From DASZHJ01 sp035541215 (GTDB lineage: Bacteria; Pseudomonadota; Alphaproteobacteria; ATCC43930; CGMCC-115725), in contig DATKNV010000033.1 of NCBI GenBank assembly GCA_035541215.1, forward strand, positions 1 to 64,000: a stretch of DNA of 64,000 nt, in the 5' to 3' direction. The position numbers and the translations under genes were made by a program. The notes beneath the pieces were generated by a model. The model was not told the origin of the DNA and did no database searches. It saw only the letters and a program-made list of their open reading frames with translations. Below, piece after piece: positions 59,275-64,000 of the stretch (position 1 is the stretch's first letter; the number at the start of each line of letters is the position of its first letter).

Positions 59275-60132
59275 CTAAGCAGCCCGCACCTCCACACGCA
59301 TCGAGCCGATACCAGAGATCGCGGCTTCCATGACGTCGCCGGGCCGCACCGGGCCCACGCCCTCGGGCGTCCCCGAGAGGAGCACGTCGCCCGGCAGCAG
59401 CGTGTAGAAGGACGAGGCGAGCTCGATGAGCGTGCCGAGCCCGAGCACGAGGTCGCGGGTGTTCGCGTGCTGGCGCCGCTCGCCATTGACCGCGATCGAG
59501 AGATCGAGCTGCGTCGGATCGAAGATCTCGTCGGCGGTCACCATCCAGGGGCCGAGCACGCAGTAGGAGTCGCAGGATTTGCGCAGGCTGCGCTCCTCGG
59601 GGCCGCGGATGGTCATGTCGAGGCCGATGGCATAGCCCGCGACATGGGAGAGCGCATCCGCCGCGCGCACGCGGTCGGCGGTCTTGCCGATGACGAGTGC
59701 GAGCTCCACCTCGTGATCGTTGCGCCGGTCGAGATGGCGGAGAGCGACACCCTCTGACGGTCCGACCAGAGCGCTCGTCGCCTTGAGGAAGAGTCCCACG
59801 CGCTGGATCTCCTCGACCTGCTTCTGAAAATGGATGGCCGCATCGGCGCGGGCCTCCTCGAGGTGGCGGCGGTAGTTGACGGGCGCCGCGACGATCTTGC
59901 TGGGATTGGCAACCGGGCTCAGCAGGCGCACCCCGGAGAGCGGGCGCGCAGGCGCGCGCTCGAGCTCGAGCTCGATCTGCGGCCTGAGCTCGCCGAGCGC
60001 CGCCAGCAGCGGATCGCCCTTGGGGAGCGGCCAGCGCTGCGCGGGAAGCCGCGCCACCACCGGCGTCACGTCGCGCACCTCGCTCCCGATCACCACGCCC
60101 AGGCGATTGTCGTCGAACCTGCAGAGTCTCAT
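59275..60132 (-). CDS. Fumarylacetoacetate hydrolase family protein
   Basis: The 285-residue enzyme has the FAH catalytic domain (about 75-280). It includes the metal-binding acidic pair in HEVELALVIGKTADRV, then GYAIGLDMTIRGPEERSLRK, CDSYCVLGPWMVTADEI and the C-terminal GDVLLSGTPEGVGPVRPGD. Members cleave or decarboxylate beta-diketo or 2-hydroxy-dienoic acids in aromatic and other catabolism. No aromatic pathway genes flank it. Next in the direction of transcription is the carrier gene, and upstream a thioesterase, suggesting a small catabolic unit. Confidence 0.9.
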   Translation of the reverse strand: MRLCRFDDNRLGVVIGSEVRDVTPVVARLPAQRWPLPKGDPLLAALGELRPQIELELERAPARPLSGVRLLSPVANPSKIVAAPVNYRRHLEEARADAAIHFQKQVEEIQRVGLFLKATSALVGPSEGVALRHLDRRNDHEVELALVIGKTADRVRAADALSHVAGYAIGLDMTIRGPEERSLRKSCDSYCVLGPWMVTADEIFDPTQLDLSIAVNGERRQHANTRDLVLGLGTLIELASSFYTLLPGDVLLSGTPEGVGPVRPGDVMEAAISGIGSMRVEVRAA

Positions 60133-60150
60133 GACGCCTCCGGAATGAAT

Positions 60151-60642
60151 TTATGCCCTCTCGGGCTTGTTGCGGAGGCCGACGCTGCGGCCGAGCTGCG
60201 GCGGCCTCGGCAGCAGGCGATGCTCGGCGAGCATCGCCTCGATCCTGGCCGTGGCCTCGGGCGGGAACGGCACCGCGCGCGGCACCCGCATATCCACGTG
60301 AGCTGCCATGAACTCGATGGTCGCAGCGAGATAGTTCTCCTCGCCGTGGCGCATGCTGTGAAAGAAATGGAGCCGCTTCTCATCGGCGTCGACGAGCTGA
60401 GTTGTGATCGCAATCGGATCCCCCTTCTTGAGCTCGCGCGCGTAGGTCACGTGCCCCTCGAGCGCGTAAAGCGAGTGCTCCGTCGCCCGGACATAGGCCA
60501 ATCCGATGCCGAGGCGGTCGAAAAGCGCGTCGGTAGCCTTGTCGAAGGCGACCAGATAGTAGGCGAGGTTCATGTGGCCGTTGTAGTCAATCCACTCCGG
60601 CAGCACGCGGGCACGATAGGGCGGGAGGGGTTCGGCTGGCAT
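60151..60642 (-). CDS. Hotdog-fold acyl-CoA thioesterase
   Basis: The 163-residue protein has the 4HBT hotdog pattern PEWIDYNGHMNLAYYLVAFD, where the Asp of DYNGH is the usual catalytic residue. It continues with YALEGHVTYARELKKGDPIAI and RLHFFHSMRHGEENYLAAT. This pattern is close to the thioesterases found with carnitine/betainyl-CoA metabolism genes, but no such genes are here. It begins the thioesterase-FAH-carrier operon and is divergent from the GGDEF gene. Confidence 0.87.
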   Translation of the reverse strand: MPAEPLPPYRARVLPEWIDYNGHMNLAYYLVAFDKATDALFDRLGIGLAYVRATEHSLYALEGHVTYARELKKGDPIAITTQLVDADEKRLHFFHSMRHGEENYLAATIEFMAAHVDMRVPRAVPFPPEATARIEAMLAEHRLLPRPPQLGRSVGLRNKPERA

Positions 60643-60749
60643 GCGGGGTGCTCCGGGACATTTGGGCCGCGGACCGGTTGTTTACCCAATCTCTACCATT
60701 TCCCGCAACGATCTCGCCTGAACGACCAGCGCCGGAAATTCTCGGAAAG

Positions 60750-61823
60750 ATGGGTAAAATTGTGGGTTTCCCCCAGCATGCAGGACTCAGCGAGGCGGCG
60801 ATCGCCGCGATGAGCGCCCGCGGCGTCTCGCCAACGCCGCAGAACTACGCGCTTTGGTACGGCTACGTCAGCGGCTTGCAGCCGGAGCTCAGCCGCGCGG
60901 TCGACGCGCTCATCGCGGACGGCACGCCCTTCACGGACATGCTCTGCCGGGAGCTCCACGACCGGTTCTGCGATGCGGGCCGGCACCTGGGCGTGCTTCA
61001 GCAGACCGGGGCCGAGCTCGATCAGGCGGTGGGCCGCGCCATGACCTTGATCGCGGGCGCGGCCGGCGACGCGCAGAGCTTCAACAAGGCGCTCGACGAG
61101 GTCTCGGGCCAGCTCGCGGGCGGGCAGCCCGCCGAGCGCGTGCGCGGCGTCGTCTCGTCCCTGCTGGCGCAGACGCAGCGCGCGACCGAGCGCAACCGCA
61201 GCCTCGAGCTCCGCCTCACTCAGACCTCGAGCGAGCTTGCGGAGCTTCGGCAGAACCTCGAGGTGGTGCGACGCGAGGCGCTGACGGATCCGCTGACGGG
61301 GATCGCCAATCGCAAGCTCTTCGACACGCGGCTGCGCGAGGCCGCGCGCAACGCCACGGAGAACGACGAGCCGATGGCGCTGCTGATGCTCGACATCGAC
61401 CATTTCAAGAAGTTCAACGATACTTACGGCCATCAGCTCGGCGACCAGGTGCTGCGCCTCGTCGCGAAGACCCTGACCGAGAGCATCAAGGGCCGCGACA
61501 CCGCCGCGCGCTACGGCGGCGAGGAATTCGCGATCGTCCTGCCGCAGACGCGGCTCGAGAATGCGGTGACGCTGGGTGAGCAGATCCGCCGCACGATGGT
61601 GCGCCACAAGATCGTGCGCAAGGACACCGGCGAGGAATACGGCATCATCACGCTCTCGATCGGCGCCGGCGCCTATCGCAAGGACGAGGCGCTCGGCGAG
61701 CTGATCCGCCGCGCGGACGGCGCGCTCTATCACGCCAAGCGAACGGGGCGGAACCGCGTCGTCGCAGAGGACGACGTGCCGCCGGAGGTCTTGGCCGCGG
61801 GCGAGAGCGCGAAGGCGGGCTAG
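60750..61823 (+). CDS. Diguanylate cyclase (GGDEF domain)
   Basis: The 357-residue protein has an N-terminal helical region (about 1-150) with SARGVSPTPQNYALWYGYVSG, a sensor-like module common in alphaproteobacterial cyclases. The GGDEF domain follows: DPLTGIANRKLFD, MLDIDHFKKFNDTYGH and the active-site RYGGEEF. It should make cyclic di-GMP in the cytoplasm. The inhibitory RxxD site upstream of GGEEF reads KGRD, so product inhibition is probably lost. ATG 60750 is preferred; a start at 60648 would leave only 5 bp to the divergent thioesterase gene. Confidence 0.9.
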   Translation: MGKIVGFPQHAGLSEAAIAAMSARGVSPTPQNYALWYGYVSGLQPELSRAVDALIADGTPFTDMLCRELHDRFCDAGRHLGVLQQTGAELDQAVGRAMTLIAGAAGDAQSFNKALDEVSGQLAGGQPAERVRGVVSSLLAQTQRATERNRSLELRLTQTSSELAELRQNLEVVRREALTDPLTGIANRKLFDTRLREAARNATENDEPMALLMLDIDHFKKFNDTYGHQLGDQVLRLVAKTLTESIKGRDTAARYGGEEFAIVLPQTRLENAVTLGEQIRRTMVRHKIVRKDTGEEYGIITLSIGAGAYRKDEALGELIRRADGALYHAKRTGRNRVVAEDDVPPEVLAAGESAKAG

Positions 61824-62305
61824 CGGTCCTCGCGCGCGAGCGCCTCGAGCGCCGTGCCTTCCGCGCGATAGGGCAGCCATTGCTCCATGTGGCGGATGCC
61901 CAGACGCCGGTAGAAATCGCGCGCGGGGTTCCAGTGCAGCACCCAGAAATCGAGCCGGCCGCCGCCGCGCTCGAGGGCGATCGCCGCGAGCCGCGCCATG
62001 AGGCGGCGCCCGACGCCGAGCTTCCGTGCCCATTCCAGGACGAAGATGTCCTCGAGATAGATGCCGGGTCGGCCGAGCCAAGTCGAGAAATTGGGGAAGA
62101 AAAGGGCGAAGCCCGCAGGGCGCTCGCCCACGAAAGCGAGGAGCGCCTCGAAGCGCCGCTCCGGCCCGAAGCCGTGGCGGAGGAAATCCGCCTCGGTCGC
62201 GACCACGGCCTCCGGCGCCTTCTCGTAGAGGGCGAGCGCGCGGACGAGGTCGAGCAGGGTGCCGACGTCGTCGGCCGTGGCGAAGCGGAGGAAAATCTCG
62301 CTCAT
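61820..62305 (-). CDS. GNAT-family N-acetyltransferase
   Basis: The 161-residue protein has the GNAT pattern of the spermidine/diamine acetyltransferase-like branch. It reads MSEIFLRFATADDVGTLLDL, FFPNFSTWLGRPGIYLEDIF, the acetyl-CoA loop ARKLGVGRRLMARLA and LDFWVLHWNPARDFYRRLG. That branch acetylates polyamines or thialysine; the substrate here is inferred. Its stop overlaps the end of the facing GGDEF gene by 4 bases, and it starts 8 bp after the anion permease gene on the same strand. Confidence 0.88.
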   Translation of the reverse strand: MSEIFLRFATADDVGTLLDLVRALALYEKAPEAVVATEADFLRHGFGPERRFEALLAFVGERPAGFALFFPNFSTWLGRPGIYLEDIFVLEWARKLGVGRRLMARLAAIALERGGGRLDFWVLHWNPARDFYRRLGIRHMEQWLPYRAEGTALEALAREDR

Positions 62306-62312
62306 GTCGATC

Positions 62313-63584
62313 CTAATCCGCGCCGGGAAAGAACGGCAGCCAGTCCCAGAAGGCGAGCCAGAGGAGCGCGAAGGCCATGGAGAGGAGGGTGATGGGGACG
62401 CCCGCCCGCGCGTGCTCGGCGAAGGTGATGCGCACGCCGTAGGTCGCGGCGCGGTCGGCCACGATGAGATTGGCGAAGCTTCCCACCAGCAGCAGGTTGC
62501 CCGCGAGCGTCGAGAGGAGGGCGAGCGCATAGAGCGCGCCCTGGGGCGCGTCGGGCCAGATCTGCAGGAGGAAGATCACGGAGGGCACGTTGCCGATGGT
62601 GTTGCTCATCAGCAGCGTCAGCGGCGTCAGCACCGTGAGATTGTCGGGCATGAGGCCGCCGCTCTGCAGCGAGGAGATGAAAGTCCAGGGTATGCCGGTA
62701 TCGTGGAGCGCGCCCGTGACCGCGAAGAGACAGGCGAAGAGCAGCAGCAGCGGCCAATCCACGCCCGCGATCATGGTGCGGCTCGTGACCTTGCGGCTCG
62801 CCATCAGCAGCGCCGCCAGCAGCAGCGCGGCAACCTCGCGCTGCAACGAGGTCGTGAAGGAGAGCAGCAGCAGCGCGACCGCGACGAGGCCCTTCACGGT
62901 CTGGAGACGATCATGCGGGTGGAACGGCACTTCCGGCAGATCCGGCGGCAGCGCCTCGAGATTCGCCATGCGGCCGCGCCAGAGGAACCAGATGACGCCG
63001 AAGACGACGCCGAGCGCGACGAGGGCGGGAATGCCGCAGGCTCCGAGGAAGCTCCAGAAATTCAGGTTCCCCACCTGTCCGATGGCGATGTTCTGGGGAT
63101 TGCCGATGAGCGTGGCGGCGGAGCCCGCATTGGTTGCGGCGGCGAGCGCCAGCACGAAGGGCCTGGGATCGAGACCGCGCCGCCGCACGCCCGCGATGAG
63201 GAGCGGCGTGAGGCCGATCAGCAGAATGTCGTTGGCGAGGAACGCCGAGAGCCCGCCGCAGACGGCGACCGTGAGTCCGAGGAGCGCCGCGGGGCCGCCG
63301 CGAGCCGCCATCAACCGCTGGACGCAGACGTCCAGGAAGCCCGAAGCCGCGAATTGCGCGGAGATGATCATGAGCGCGAACAGCAGGAACAGCGTCGCGG
63401 TGTCGATGTCGTTGGTGATGTCGTCGGTCGTGGCGGCGCCGGTGCCGAGGAGAGCGATCACGCCGAGGAGCGCGATGCCCGTGCGGTCCACCTGCAGCCA
63501 AGGCAGCCGCCCTGCCGCCATCCCCAGATAGGTCAGCAGGAAGATGAGGACGGTGACGGCGTTGGCGATGTTGGCGTCTTGCAT
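62313..63584 (-). CDS. SLC13/ArsB-type anion permease
   Basis: The 423-residue protein has about eleven helices in two inverted halves. Family loop motifs are LSAFLANDILLIGLTPLLI, ATNAGSAATLIGNPQNIAIG in the first half and LTLLMSNTIGNVPSVIFLL in the second. The paired SNT/NPQN-like sites are those of ion-transporter (DASS/ArsB/NhaD) carriers. Substrates in the family range from arsenite to citrate and sulfate; nothing here decides. It is co-directional with the GNAT gene and probably in one transcript. Confidence 0.87.
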   Translation of the reverse strand: MQDANIANAVTVLIFLLTYLGMAAGRLPWLQVDRTGIALLGVIALLGTGAATTDDITNDIDTATLFLLFALMIISAQFAASGFLDVCVQRLMAARGGPAALLGLTVAVCGGLSAFLANDILLIGLTPLLIAGVRRRGLDPRPFVLALAAATNAGSAATLIGNPQNIAIGQVGNLNFWSFLGACGIPALVALGVVFGVIWFLWRGRMANLEALPPDLPEVPFHPHDRLQTVKGLVAVALLLLSFTTSLQREVAALLLAALLMASRKVTSRTMIAGVDWPLLLLFACLFAVTGALHDTGIPWTFISSLQSGGLMPDNLTVLTPLTLLMSNTIGNVPSVIFLLQIWPDAPQGALYALALLSTLAGNLLLVGSFANLIVADRAATYGVRITFAEHARAGVPITLLSMAFALLWLAFWDWLPFFPGAD

Positions 63585-63785
63585 CGGGAGGGTGTGGCGG
63601 TGGCGCGCGCTCGCCGCCCAGCTATATAGGGAAGGTCGGCGCGAGAAAAGCGCATTGCCGTGCGATCCGCTTCACTCGAAAATCGCTTCGGCCGCTGGCA
63701 AAACCCCTCGCGTTTGGATACAAAGTAGGCAGTTGCGGGAGTCCCTTGGATTGTCGTCTAGGAACGAGCACGGGTTCGCGGAAGA

Positions 63786-64000
63786 ATGAGCGCCGTCATC
63801 TTCATCAGCTATGCGTCGAGGGACCGCAAGGTCGCGGAGAGCGTCTGCAACGCGCTCGAGAACCGCGGCTTGAAGTGCTGGATCTCGAGCCGCGACATTC
63901 ACGGGGGCGAGAATTTCCAGGAAGCGATCGTGCGCGCGATCCGCGGCGCGAAGGTGATGCTTCTGATCTTCTCCGCCAACGCCAACAACTCCGACGAGCT
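63786..64000 (+). CDS. TIR-domain protein (3' end beyond the window)
   Basis: The first 71 residues are visible and form a bacterial TIR domain. They begin VIFISYASRDRKVAESVCNA, continue with RGLKCWISSRDIHGGENF and QEAIVRAIRGAK, and reach LLIFSANANNSDE at the edge. The catalytic Glu region of TIR NADases lies just beyond, so activity cannot be judged. Proteins of this type often carry a C-terminal sensor, cyclase-like or TPR module. An anti-phage or signalling role is possible, but the neighbours on the left are housekeeping genes. Confidence 0.85.
   Translation, partial: MSAVIFISYASRDRKVAESVCNALENRGLKCWISSRDIHGGENFQEAIVRAIRGAKVMLLIFSANANNSDE

Noticed and set aside
1..64000. CRISPR arrays and ribosomal RNA genes.
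   Set aside because: No regularly spaced direct repeats and no rRNA-like stretches were seen.

Overview
The window is a GC-rich (roughly two-thirds G+C) piece of a proteobacterial chromosome. The gene families (single-chain cobalamin-dependent MetH behind an ArsR-methyltransferase regulator, MlaC, Tup tungstate transporter, EttA, DUF2182) and the trb type conjugation locus fit an alphaproteobacterium, probably of the Rhodospirillales/Hyphomicrobiales kind. That placement is inference from family content, not from a marker gene.

Region 1 (1-11606) is the end of an integrative and conjugative element. It holds a coupling protein cut by the left edge (traG/virD4), a ribbon-helix-helix regulator, the mating-pair genes trbB-C-D-E-J-L-F-G-I in tight, often ATGA-overlapping order, and DUF2274 and DUF736 genes. 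A decayed 3' half of an initiator tRNA (11916-11966) follows and is a candidate attachment-site scar.

Region 2 (about 12300-25066) is a defence island of lower and more variable GC. On the minus strand is a complete type III CBASS: CdnC nucleotidyltransferase, HORMA (Cap7), TRIP13-like AAA+ (Cap6) and a nuclease-SAVED effector (Cap4-like). Divergent from it is a CapH-CapP type repressor-protease pair, with a 22-bp perfect palindrome in the shared promoter region. A trypsin-like protease pseudogene and a transposase remnant follow. Then comes a two-gene Mokosh type I system: a 1201-residue kinase-like/SF1-helicase protein whose kinase domain has lost its catalytic motifs, and a PLD nuclease-like partner. 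The island ends in a 3' tRNA fragment (25017-25066).

Region 3 (25067-29441) holds two small cargo modules: MarR/antibiotic-biosynthesis monooxygenase/membrane protein, and pirin/YcaC-like hydrolase/LysR. They are separated and closed by two further copies of the tRNA-end repeat, so the region looks like serial integration at one attachment site.

Region 4 (29560-64000) is chromosomal backbone: a solute-binding protein, a GNAT and XRE-cupin divergent pair, an epoxide-hydrolase-like enzyme, a universal stress protein, ChaB, an ABC membrane domain without ATPase, SodC, the tungstate transporter tupBCA, ettA, mlaC, a methionine-cycle operon (ArsR-methyltransferase, metF, metH), a patatin-like lipase, DUF2182, a MetE-like protein, a NitT/TauT-type ABC transporter, a dipeptide/oligopeptide ABC operon (dppABCDF), a BASS-like carrier, an FAH-family hydrolase, a thioesterase, a GGDEF cyclase, a GNAT and an SLC13/ArsB-like permease. 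A TIR-domain gene is cut by the right edge.
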